Of a stretch of 64,000 nt of DNA, positions 52,380-60,716 are shown piece by piece. The first letter of the stretch is position 1; the number at the start of each line of letters is the position of its first letter. A program made the translations under genes and the position numbers. Below the pieces are notes generated by a model. That model ran no database searches, was not told the origin of the DNA, and saw nothing but the letters and a program-made list of their open reading frames with translations. This stretch comes from Streptomyces nitrosporeus (GTDB taxonomy: Bacteria > Actinomycetota > Actinomycetes > Streptomycetales > Streptomycetaceae), in the NCBI RefSeq assembly GCF_008704555.1, contig NZ_CP023702.1, positions 5,184,001-5,248,000 on the forward strand, read 5' to 3'.

Positions 52380-54557
52380 GTGAGCAACATCCCGGAGACG
52401 GGCCGGACCCAGCGGGTCCAGATCCGCCTCGTCGTCATCCAGGTCCTCGTCTTCTCCCTGCTCCTCACCCTCGGCGGCCGGCTCTGGTACCTCCAGATCC
52501 GCAACGGCGACGAGTACACCGACGAGGCGAAGAACAACCACGTCCAGCAGGTCGTGCAGCCGGCCGTCCGCGGCTCCATCCTCGACGCCCGGGGCGTACC
52601 CCTCGCCGACAACGAGACCCGTCTCGTCGTCTCGGCCAGCCGCACCGAGCTGATGAAGATGAAGGACGACGGCGCCGGTGTGCTGACCCGCCTCGCCGGG
52701 GTCCTGGGCATGGAGCCCAAGGAGGTCACGGACAAGGTCCGCCTCTGCGACTCCAAGACCCCCCAGCCCTGCTGGAACGGCTCGCCCTACCAGCCGATCC
52801 CCGTCACCGACGAGGCCACCACCCAGCAGGCCCTGCAGATCCGCGAGCGCGCCGAGGACTTCCCCGGCATCACCGCCGAACCCACCGCGGTACGCCGCTA
52901 CGCCTCGCCCGGCAAGGCCAACACCGCCCAGGTGCTCGGCTACCTCTCGCCGGTGACCGACGAGGAGGTCACCAAGGCCCAGGACACCGACTCGCCCTAC
53001 CTCCGCTCCGACCAGGTCGGCCGCTCCGGCCTGGAGCGCACCTACGACAAGGAGCTGCGCGGCAAGGCCGGCGTCACCCGGTACGAGGTCGACAACCTCG
53101 GGCGGGTCATCGGCGAGGCCCAGAACGACGAGGCCGAGCCGGGCTCCAGCATCGTCACCTCCATCGACGCCCGGGTCCAGGCCGTCGCCGAGTACGAGCT
53201 CAACAAGGCGATGGAGACGGCCCGCAAGGAGATGGACCGCAACACCAACGAGCTCTACAAGGCGGACTCCGGCGCCGTCGTCGTCATGGAGACGAAGACC
53301 GGCCGCATCGTCTCCATGGCCTCCCTGCCGACCTACGACCCCAACGCCTGGATCGGCGGCATCTCCGCCAAGGACTACGCGAAGCTCACCGGCAAGAAGT
53401 CCAACTTCCCGCTGCTGAACCGGGCCATCCAGGGCACCGCGGCCCCCGGGTCCATCTTCAAGGTCATCTCCTCGACGGCCGCGGTCAACGCCGGCTACGA
53501 CTTCGACGGCAGCTACCCCTGCCCGAGCTCCTACTCCATCGGCGGCCAGGTCTTCAAGAACTTCGAGTCCCAGGGGTACGGCAGCATCGACCTCGGCCGC
53601 GCCCTGGAGGTCTCCTGCGACACCGTCTACTACGGCCTGGCGCACAAGGAATGGGCCAAGGACGGCGGCAACAAGCCGAAGAAGAACCCGGCGGACTGGT
53701 TCTACAAAACCGCCCACCAGTTCGGCCTCGGCAAGGAGACCGGCATCGACCTCCCCAACGAGGTCGCCGGCCGCGTCCCCGACCGCGAGTGGAAGCAGGA
53801 CTTCTACGACGCCAACAAGGACGCCTGGTGCAAGCAGGGCAAGAAGGACGGCACCTACGTCGAGAAGATCGCGTACGAAGGCTGCGTCGAGGGCTACAAG
53901 ATGCGCGCCGGTGACTCCGTCAACTACTCGATCGGCCAGGGCGACACCCTCGTCACCCCGATCCAGATGGCCACCATCTACGCCGCCATCGCCAACGGCG
54001 GCACCCTCTACGACCCCACCGTCGGCAAGGCGGTCATCAGCGGTGACGGCAGGACGGTGAAGGAGATCGAGCCCCGGGCCCACGGCAAGCTGCCGTTCAA
54101 GGGCGACACCCGCGACAAGATAGACGAAGCCCTCGCGGGAGTCGCGACCCGGGGCAGCGCCGCCTGGCGTTTCGGCGGCTGGCCCCAGGACAAGATCCCG
54201 ATGCACGCCAAGACGGGTACCGCCGAGGTCTACGGCAAGCAGACGACCTCCTGGTTCGCCTCGTACACCGAGGACTACTCGATCGTCATGACGATCTCCC
54301 AGGGCGGTACGGGCTCCGGCGCCTCCGGCCCCGCCGTGCGCAACATCTACAGCGCGCTCTACGGGCTGGACGCCTCCGGCAAGCAGGACCTCAAGAAGGC
54401 CCTGCTGCCCGAGCCCCAGAAGACCCTCCCGAAGATCACCCCCGACGGCTCGATCGTCGCCCCGAAGATCAAGCCCTACACTCCCGAACCGCCCGCCCAG
54501 GACGGCACGCAGCAGCTCGCCGCGGGCCTCGCCGGGGCACCGGGGAGGAGGGACTGA
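52380..54557 (+). CDS. mrdA: penicillin-binding protein 2 (class B transpeptidase)
   Basis: 725 residues. Short cytosolic N-terminus, one membrane helix (about 18-38), dimerisation/pedestal domain, then the transpeptidase domain. Catalytic Ser358 in S-I-F-K (Lys361), S412-C-D as the SxN-type motif, KTGT at 611-614. Cross-links peptidoglycan together with RodA. Start GTG 52380 in a GC-rich leader with no clear Shine-Dalgarno sequence. The C-terminal 60 residues are a Pro-rich tail. Its stop overlaps the rodA start. Confidence 0.95.
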   Translation: MSNIPETGRTQRVQIRLVVIQVLVFSLLLTLGGRLWYLQIRNGDEYTDEAKNNHVQQVVQPAVRGSILDARGVPLADNETRLVVSASRTELMKMKDDGAGVLTRLAGVLGMEPKEVTDKVRLCDSKTPQPCWNGSPYQPIPVTDEATTQQALQIRERAEDFPGITAEPTAVRRYASPGKANTAQVLGYLSPVTDEEVTKAQDTDSPYLRSDQVGRSGLERTYDKELRGKAGVTRYEVDNLGRVIGEAQNDEAEPGSSIVTSIDARVQAVAEYELNKAMETARKEMDRNTNELYKADSGAVVVMETKTGRIVSMASLPTYDPNAWIGGISAKDYAKLTGKKSNFPLLNRAIQGTAAPGSIFKVISSTAAVNAGYDFDGSYPCPSSYSIGGQVFKNFESQGYGSIDLGRALEVSCDTVYYGLAHKEWAKDGGNKPKKNPADWFYKTAHQFGLGKETGIDLPNEVAGRVPDREWKQDFYDANKDAWCKQGKKDGTYVEKIAYEGCVEGYKMRAGDSVNYSIGQGDTLVTPIQMATIYAAIANGGTLYDPTVGKAVISGDGRTVKEIEPRAHGKLPFKGDTRDKIDEALAGVATRGSAAWRFGGWPQDKIPMHAKTGTAEVYGKQTTSWFASYTEDYSIVMTISQGGTGSGASGPAVRNIYSALYGLDASGKQDLKKALLPEPQKTLPKITPDGSIVAPKIKPYTPEPPAQDGTQQLAAGLAGAPGRRD

Positions 54558-55747
54558 TGGCAGGCTTCTCCGTCTCCCGCTACGCCCCCGAACGCTCCGC
54601 CTGGGCCAAGCTCACCGCCCGCGACTCCGTCGTCCGGCGGCTGGACTGGCCCCTGCTCGGCTCCGCGCTCGCGCTGTCCTTCGCCGGGTCGCTGCTGGTC
54701 TGGTCGGCGACCCGCAACCGGGACTCGCTGACCCACGGCGACCCCTACTACTTCCTCTTCCGGCACGTCCTGAACACCGGCATCGGCCTGGCGCTGATGA
54801 TCGGCACCATCTGGCTCGGGCACCGCACCCTGCGGGGCGCGGTCCCGGTCCTCTACGGCCTCTCGGTCGTCCTCGTCGTGGCGGTCCTCACCCCGCTGGG
54901 CGCCACCGTCAACGGCGCGCACGCCTGGATCCTCCTTCCCGGTGGCTTCTCCCTCCAGCCCTCCGAGTTCACCAAGATCACGATCATCCTGGGGATGGCG
55001 ATGCTGCTCGCCGCCCGCGTCGACGCGGGCGACCAGCTCCACCCCGACCACCGCACGGTCGCCAAGGCGCTCGGCCTGGCACTCGTCCCGATGGCCGTCG
55101 TCATGCTGATGCCCGACCTCGGCTCCGTCATGGTCATGGCCGTCATCGTGCTCGGGGTGCTGCTGGCCTCCGGGGCGTCCAACCGCTGGATCTTCGGACT
55201 CCTCGGGGCCGGCACCGCGGGCGCCCTGGCCGTCTGGCAGCTCGGCGTGCTCGACGACTACCAGATCGCCCGCTTCGCCGCCTTCGCCAACCCCGCCCTC
55301 GACCCGGCCGGCGTCGGCTACAACACCAACCAGGCCCGGATCGCCATCGGTTCCGGCGGACTCACCGGCACCGGCCTCTTCCAGGGCTCGCAGACCACCG
55401 GCCAGTTCGTCCCCGAACAGCAGACCGACTTCGTCTTCACCGTCGCGGGGGAGGAGCTGGGCTTCGTCGGCGCCGGGCTGATCATCGTGCTGCTCGGTGT
55501 CGTCCTGTGGCGCGCCTGCCGCATCGCCCGCGAGACCACCGAGCTGTACGGCACGATCGTCGCCGCCGGCATCATCGCCTGGTTCGCCTTCCAGTCCTTC
55601 GAGAACATCGGGATGACCCTCGGCATCATGCCGGTGGCCGGCCTGCCGCTGCCCTTCGTCTCGTACGGCGGGTCGTCGATGTTCGCCGTATGGGTGGCGA
55701 TCGGGCTGCTCCAGTCGATCCGGGTGCAACGGCCCATGTCGGCCTGA
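54557..55747 (+). CDS. rodA: RodA/FtsW-family SEDS glycosyltransferase
   Basis: 396 residues, ten membrane helices. SEDS motifs: NGAHAWILLPGGFSLQPSEFTKI in the periplasmic loop region (W-x-G/P loop), MPDLGSVMV with the essential Asp, and the C-terminal GIMPVAGLPLPFVSYGGSSM. Polymerises lipid II as the partner of PBP2. ATG 54557 overlaps the pbp2 stop (TGATG), so translation is coupled. In Streptomyces this copy has been named sfr and linked to sporulation (recalled, not shown here). Confidence 0.95.
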   Translation: MAGFSVSRYAPERSAWAKLTARDSVVRRLDWPLLGSALALSFAGSLLVWSATRNRDSLTHGDPYYFLFRHVLNTGIGLALMIGTIWLGHRTLRGAVPVLYGLSVVLVVAVLTPLGATVNGAHAWILLPGGFSLQPSEFTKITIILGMAMLLAARVDAGDQLHPDHRTVAKALGLALVPMAVVMLMPDLGSVMVMAVIVLGVLLASGASNRWIFGLLGAGTAGALAVWQLGVLDDYQIARFAAFANPALDPAGVGYNTNQARIAIGSGGLTGTGLFQGSQTTGQFVPEQQTDFVFTVAGEELGFVGAGLIIVLLGVVLWRACRIARETTELYGTIVAAGIIAWFAFQSFENIGMTLGIMPVAGLPLPFVSYGGSSMFAVWVAIGLLQSIRVQRPMSA

Positions 55748-55775
55748 GACCACGCATGATCCCGCCCCGCGCGGA

Positions 55776-55781
55776 TACATT
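55776..55781 (+). promoter_or_regulatory. -10 box of a leaderless promoter (CYTH-CHAD gene)
   Basis: TACATT, 6 nt before ATG 55788. Confidence 0.55.
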
Positions 55782-55787
55782 CGGTCC

Positions 55788-57317
55788 ATGGCGGACTCGA
55801 AACGTGAGATCGAGCGGAAGTACGAAGCCACCCCGGACACCCGGCTGCCCGACCTGACCGGGGTGGCCGGGGTCGCGGCCGTCGCCCCCCGGGGCGTCTT
55901 CGAGCTGGACGCCGTGTACTACGACACGGACGACCTCAGACTCGCCGCCGGCTCGCTCACCCTGCGGCGCCGGACCGGGGGAGAGGACGCCGGATGGCAC
56001 CTCAAGTTCCCGGTCCGCGCCGACACCCGCGACGAGATCCGGGCCCCGCTCTCCGACACCCTGCCGCCCGCCCTCGCCTCGCTGGTCCGCTCCCGCGTCC
56101 GCGGCCGGCCGGTCGCCCCCGCCGCCCGCGTCCTGTCCACCCGCGACGTCCACCACCTCCTCGACGGGAACGGCCTGCTGCTCGCCGAGGTGAGCATCGA
56201 CGAGGTGCTCGCCGAACGTCTGACCGCCCGGGGGCGCGGCACCACCTCCACCTGGACCGAGATCGAGGTCGAACTCGCCGACGACGGCGACCCGGCCCTC
56301 CTCGACGCCGTCGGGGACCGTCTGTGCGAGGCCGGTGTACGCCCCGCCCGCTCGGCCTCCAAACTGGCCAGGGCCCTGGCCGGCACCGCCCCCCGGGAGG
56401 AACGGGAACAGCGGCCCGGGACCGCCGCCCCGCGCACCGCCGGCGACCACGTCCTCGCCTACCTGCGCGAGCAGGCCGACGCCCTCGTCACCCTCGACCC
56501 CGCCGTGCGCCGGGACCTGCCCGACAGCGTCCACCACATGCGGGTCGCCACCCGCAGACTCCGCAGCGCCCTGCGGACGTACCGCGCGGTGCTCGGCCGG
56601 GCCGCCACCGACCCGGTGCGCGAGGAGCTGAAATGGCTCGCCGCCGAACTGGGCGTCGACCGCGACCGGGAAGTCCTGGACGCACGGCTCCGCAGCAGGA
56701 TCGCGGAACTGCCCGGCACCCTGGTCCTCGGCCCGGTGCGGGCCCGGCTGGACCTCTCCTCCGCCGCCCGGCGCGCCGGAGCGCGGAGCCGGGTTCTGGA
56801 GGCGCTGGACTCGGAACGCCACCTGGCCCTGCTGGAGTCGCTGGAGGACCTTCTCGCCGATCCGCCGCTGCGGCCCCGCGCGGCGAAGGCCCCCGGGAAG
56901 GTCCTGCCGCGCGCGGTACTGAAGGAGCACGCACGCCTGGCCGCCCGCGTCGGCCACGCCCTGGAACTGCCGCCGGGCCCGGACCGTGACACGGCCCTGC
57001 ACGAGGCCCGCAAGACCGCCAAACGGGTCCGCTACGCGGCCGAGGCCGCCCGGCCCGCCCTCGGCAAGCCCGCCAAAAAAGTCGCCGCACGGACGAAGAA
57101 GGTCCAGAAGGCCCTCGGCGACCACCAGGACAGCGTCGTGGCCCGCGACGCCCTCCGCACCCTCGCCGCCCAGGCACACGGCGCCGGCGAGTCCGCGTTC
57201 ACCTGGGGTCTCGTGTACGGACACGAGGAGGCGGCCGCCGGGGAACGGGAACGCGAACTGCCCGGGGTGTGGGCCCGCGCGGCGGAGCCCGGTCTGCGGG
57301 CGGCGCAGGAGCACTGA
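55788..57317 (+). CDS. CYTH and CHAD domain protein
   Basis: 509 residues. The N-terminal CYTH (triphosphate tunnel) domain opens with the diagnostic E7-I-E-R-K motif and continues with paired Arg/Lys/Glu strands (LTLRRR, WHLKFP, WTEIEVEL) to about residue 190. The C-terminal CHAD domain (about 215-500) has the conserved His motif VHHMRVATRRLRS at 248-260 and HEARKTAKRVRYAAE. CHAD domains bind inorganic polyphosphate; CYTH domains hydrolyse tripolyphosphate or related molecules. It follows rodA by 40 nt but has its own leaderless -10 box. Role unknown. Confidence 0.92.
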   Translation: MADSKREIERKYEATPDTRLPDLTGVAGVAAVAPRGVFELDAVYYDTDDLRLAAGSLTLRRRTGGEDAGWHLKFPVRADTRDEIRAPLSDTLPPALASLVRSRVRGRPVAPAARVLSTRDVHHLLDGNGLLLAEVSIDEVLAERLTARGRGTTSTWTEIEVELADDGDPALLDAVGDRLCEAGVRPARSASKLARALAGTAPREEREQRPGTAAPRTAGDHVLAYLREQADALVTLDPAVRRDLPDSVHHMRVATRRLRSALRTYRAVLGRAATDPVREELKWLAAELGVDRDREVLDARLRSRIAELPGTLVLGPVRARLDLSSAARRAGARSRVLEALDSERHLALLESLEDLLADPPLRPRAAKAPGKVLPRAVLKEHARLAARVGHALELPPGPDRDTALHEARKTAKRVRYAAEAARPALGKPAKKVAARTKKVQKALGDHQDSVVARDALRTLAAQAHGAGESAFTWGLVYGHEEAAAGERERELPGVWARAAEPGLRAAQEH

Positions 57318-57326
57318 GCACCGGGG

Positions 57327-57332
57327 TACGCT
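57327..57332 (+). promoter_or_regulatory. -10 box of the radical SAM gene
   Basis: TACGCT, 36 nt before ATG 57369; the leader carries GAAGG. Confidence 0.35.
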
Positions 57333-57368
57333 TGATGGTCACCCCTGCCAGCTCACGAAGGTCCTCAG

Positions 57369-59294
57369 ATGTCTGCCGAGTCGGTCTTCCCGCAGCTCGA
57401 AGCTCTGCTCCCGCATGTGCAGAAGCCCATCCAGTACGTCGGCGGTGAGCTGAACTCCACCGTCAAACCGTGGGACGAATGCGACGTCCGCTGGGCCCTC
57501 ATGTACCCGGACGCCTACGAGGTCGGGCTCCCCAACCAGGGCGTCATGATCCTCTACGAGGTACTCAACGAGCGGGACGGCGTCCTCGCCGAGCGGACGT
57601 ACAGCGTCTGGCCCGACCTCGAGGCGCTGATGCGCGAGCACCGGGTGCCCCAGTTCACCGTGGACAGCCACCGCCCCGTCGGCGCGTTCGACGTGTTCGG
57701 GCTGAGCTTCTCCACCGAGCTCGGCTACACCAACATGCTCACGGCACTGGACCTCGCGGGCATCCCGCTGGAGGCGAAGGACCGTACCGTCGACCACCCG
57801 ATCGTGCTCGCGGGCGGCCACGCGGCGTTCAACCCGGAGCCGATCGCGGAGTTCATCGACTGCGCGGTCATCGGCGACGGGGAACAGGCCGTCCTGGAGG
57901 TCACCGAGATCATCCGCGCCTGGAAGGCCGAAGGCCGGCCCGGAGGCCGGGAGGAGGTGCTGCTCCGCCTGGCGAAGACCGGCGGCGTGTACGTCCCCGG
58001 CTTCTACGACGTGGAGTACCTCCCCGACGGCCGCATCGGCCGGGTCGTGCCCAACCGGTCGGGCGTGCCGTGGCGGGTGTCCAAGCACACCGTGATGGAC
58101 CTCGACGAGTGGCCGTACCCCAAGCAGCCCCTCGTGCCGCTGGCCGAGACCGTCCACGAGCGGATGTCCGTCGAGATCTTCCGCGGCTGCACCCGCGGCT
58201 GCCGTTTCTGCCAGGCCGGCATGATCACGCGCCCCGTGCGGGAGCGAAGCATCACCGGCATCGGCGAGATGGTCGACAAGGGACTCAAGGCCACCGGCTT
58301 CGAGGAGGTCGGGCTGCTCTCGCTGTCCTCCGCCGACCACACCGAGATCGGTGAGATCGCCAAGGGACTGGCCGACCGCTACACCGAGGACAAGATCGGC
58401 CTCTCGCTGCCCTCCACCCGCGTCGACGCGTTCAACGTGGACCTGGCCAACGAGCTGACCCGCAACGGCCGCCGGTCCGGCCTCACCTTCGCCCCCGAGG
58501 GCGGCTCCGAGCGCATGCGCAAGGTCATCAACAAGATGGTCTCGGAGGAGGACCTGATCCGGACCGTCGCCACCGCCTACGGCAACGGCTGGCGCCAGGT
58601 GAAGCTGTACTTCATGTGCGGCCTGCCCACCGAGACCGACGAGGACGTCCTCCAGATCGGCGACATGGCGGTCAACGTCATCGCCAAGGGCCGCGAGGTG
58701 TCCGGCCAGAACGACATCCGCTGCACCGTCTCCATCGGCGGCTTCGTGCCCAAGCCGCACACCCCCTTCCAGTGGGCCCCCCAGCTGGGCGCGGAGGAGA
58801 CCGACGCCCGGCTCGCCAAGCTCCGCGACAAGATCCGCGGCGACAAGAAGTACGGCCGCTCCATCGGCTTCCGCTACCACGACGGCAAGCCCGGCATCGT
58901 CGAGGGCCTGCTCTCCCGGGGCGACCGCCGTGTCGGCTCCGTCATCCGCGAGGTCTACGAGTCCGGCGGCCGCTTCGACGGCTGGCGCGAGCACTTCAGC
59001 TACGACCTGTGGATGAAGAGCGCCGGGAAGACGCTGCCGGAGTTCGGCGTGGACGTCGACTGGTACACCACCCGTGAGCGGACCTACGAGGAGGTCCTGC
59101 CCTGGGACCACCTGGACTCCGGCCTCGACAAGGACTGGCTCTGGGAGGACTGGCAGGACGCCCTCGACGAGACCGAGGTCGAGGACTGCCGCTGGACGCC
59201 GTGCTTCGACTGCGGGGTGTGCCCGCAGATGGACACCAGCATCCAGATCGGCCCCACCGGCAAGAAACTGCTGCCGCTCACCGTCGTGAAGTAA
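57369..59294 (+). CDS. B12-binding-type radical SAM protein (TIGR03960 type)
   Basis: 641 residues. An N-terminal cobalamin-binding-like domain (about 40-200, including AGGHAAFNPEP) precedes the radical SAM core with C274-x3-C278-x2-C281 in FRGCTRGCRFCQAG. Downstream core motifs (SLPSTR, LTFAPEGGSERMR, LYFMCGLPTETDED) are typical of the TIGR03960 family. The C-terminus has a further Cys cluster (WTPCFDCGVCPQ). It pairs with the DUF2344 (TIGR03936) gene and rne, a conserved neighbourhood; in clostridia the two proteins are fused, as I recall. The reaction is unknown; RNA modification or methylthiolation is an inference. ATG 57369, seven bases after GAAGG. Confidence 0.88.
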   Translation: MSAESVFPQLEALLPHVQKPIQYVGGELNSTVKPWDECDVRWALMYPDAYEVGLPNQGVMILYEVLNERDGVLAERTYSVWPDLEALMREHRVPQFTVDSHRPVGAFDVFGLSFSTELGYTNMLTALDLAGIPLEAKDRTVDHPIVLAGGHAAFNPEPIAEFIDCAVIGDGEQAVLEVTEIIRAWKAEGRPGGREEVLLRLAKTGGVYVPGFYDVEYLPDGRIGRVVPNRSGVPWRVSKHTVMDLDEWPYPKQPLVPLAETVHERMSVEIFRGCTRGCRFCQAGMITRPVRERSITGIGEMVDKGLKATGFEEVGLLSLSSADHTEIGEIAKGLADRYTEDKIGLSLPSTRVDAFNVDLANELTRNGRRSGLTFAPEGGSERMRKVINKMVSEEDLIRTVATAYGNGWRQVKLYFMCGLPTETDEDVLQIGDMAVNVIAKGREVSGQNDIRCTVSIGGFVPKPHTPFQWAPQLGAEETDARLAKLRDKIRGDKKYGRSIGFRYHDGKPGIVEGLLSRGDRRVGSVIREVYESGGRFDGWREHFSYDLWMKSAGKTLPEFGVDVDWYTTRERTYEEVLPWDHLDSGLDKDWLWEDWQDALDETEVEDCRWTPCFDCGVCPQMDTSIQIGPTGKKLLPLTVVK

Positions 59295-59337
59295 CGCTCA
59301 CGCCGTGAAGTAACGCTCACCGTCGTGAAGTAGCCAC
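59285..59337 (+). repeat. three tandem copies of the radical SAM gene's stop region
   Basis: CGTGAAGTAACGCTCAC at 59285-59301 (containing the TAA stop) is repeated exactly at 59304-59320 and partially (CGTGAAGTAG) at 59324. Confidence 0.8.
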
Positions 59338-59365
59338 GAGTGGCCGGCCGGGGGCAGCCCGGTGA

Positions 59366-59404
59366 CGAACGCCCGGCCCCGGGAGACCCCGGGCCGGGCG
59401 TTCG
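59366..59404 (+). terminator. 14-bp hairpin terminator
   Basis: CGAACGCCCGGCCC (59366-59379) pairs perfectly with GGGCCGGGCGTTCG (59391-59404). Positions 59405-59661 hold no gene I can support. Confidence 0.75.
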
Positions 59405-59661
59405 CGTCCGCGCCGCCGGGGCGCACGGTGTGCGCCGGCGGCCGGCCCGCCGCAGGTCAGGCGGGCGCGGGAACTCCACGGGTCCGCTGCGCGTACCCTG
59501 GGTAGGACAACGACTGTCCCCAGTGCGGCGCCCGCACCCGAGATCTCCCCGACCGCCGACCCCGTCGCCGGCCGGGGGTGAGCCGGAGCGGCACCCCGGG
59601 GCACCCTGTACTTCGTGGGCGGCACGCCACCGCGTCCGCCCCGCACCGAGGAGAAGAACCA

Positions 59662-60486
59662 CTGGGCAAGCGACAGCCCGAAGGCCCGCCGCCCGCGCCG
59701 GCGGTGCAGCGCATCCGACTGCGCTACACCAAGCGGGGCCGCCTCCGGTTCACCAGTCACCGAGACTTCCAGCGTGCCTTCGAGCGGGCGCTGCGCCGCT
59801 CCGAGGTGCCCATGGCCTACTCGGCGGGCTTCACCCCGCACCCCAAGGTCTCGTACGCCAACGCCGCCCCTACCGGTACGGGCAGCGAGGCCGAGTTCCT
59901 GGAGATCGCCCTCACCGAGGCACGCGACCCCGCCGTCCTGCGCGCGCTGCTCGACGCGTCGCTGCCCGACGGCCTCGACATCACCGACGCCGTCGAGGCC
60001 CGCACCCCGGGCCTCGCCGACCGGCTCACCGCCTCCGTGTGGGAACTGCGGCTGGACCGGGTCGCCGTCGAGGACGCGCGCAAGGCCGTCGACGCCTTCA
60101 TGGCCGCCGGAACCGTCGAGGTCCAGCGCCGGGCGAAGAACGGCATGCGCACCTTCGACGCCCGTGCCGCGGTCGTCGAACTGCAGGCCCTTGATCCACA
60201 GCCTGATAGGCCCGGGGACACGCCCTGTGCGATACTGCGGCTGGTTGTGCGGCACGAGACACCCGCCGTGCGACCCGACGACGTCCTGTCCGGTCTCCGA
60301 GCTGTGGCCGACCTGGCGCCGCCGGTCCCCGCAGCGGTGACCAGGCTGGCGCAGGGGCTCTTCGACGAGGAGTCCGGCACGGTGACCGACCCGCTCGCGC
60401 CCGACCGCGAGGCAGCCCCGGCCGTCAGTACGCAGGCCGACCCGGCCGCCGTCGCGACGGTGCCCGAGGGTGCGGGTTCCGCGTAA
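59662..60486 (+). CDS. DUF2344 radical SAM-associated protein (TIGR03936 type)
   Basis: 274 residues if translation begins at CTG 59662 (GKRQPEG...), eight bases after GAGGAG. No ATG, GTG or TTG lies at that spacing; GTG 59704 directly before the conserved core (QRIRLRYTKRGRLRFTSH) is the alternative. The DUF2344 core spans about residues 15-210, with conserved FTSHRDFQRAFERALRR, GFTPHPKVSYANA and GTGSEAEFLEI segments. A Pro/Ala/Glu-rich tail follows. Partner of the radical SAM protein upstream; probably helps bind its RNA or protein substrate (inference). Confidence 0.85.
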   Translation: MGKRQPEGPPPAPAVQRIRLRYTKRGRLRFTSHRDFQRAFERALRRSEVPMAYSAGFTPHPKVSYANAAPTGTGSEAEFLEIALTEARDPAVLRALLDASLPDGLDITDAVEARTPGLADRLTASVWELRLDRVAVEDARKAVDAFMAAGTVEVQRRAKNGMRTFDARAAVVELQALDPQPDRPGDTPCAILRLVVRHETPAVRPDDVLSGLRAVADLAPPVPAAVTRLAQGLFDEESGTVTDPLAPDREAAPAVSTQADPAAVATVPEGAGSA

Positions 60487-60716
60487 GGCGGTCGTCGTAG
60501 CGCAGCCCTCGGACCCGGGAGCCACCTGGGTCGGGCCGCGCACAACCCCCATAAGACTTTCGCCAGGCCGTACGCAGACCGCGTAGGGAACCGGCGAGCC
60601 AGACATCAGCTCCCGTGCGGCGCCCGCGCCCCGGAGGGCGCGTCGCGCACATCACGCGAAGCGTCCCGACCGGAATCAGACGCGGCGCCCGGGAGCGCGA
60701 CGGGAGAACCGCCCGC
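60487..60716 (+). other. leader region of rne
   Basis: 230 nt between DUF2344 and rne. It holds a possible hairpin around 60509-60529, a -10-like CATAAGACT near 60551, and GCGCCC-CGGA-GGGCGC (60626-60641). A structured leader would suit RNase E self-control, but this is speculative. Confidence 0.35.
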
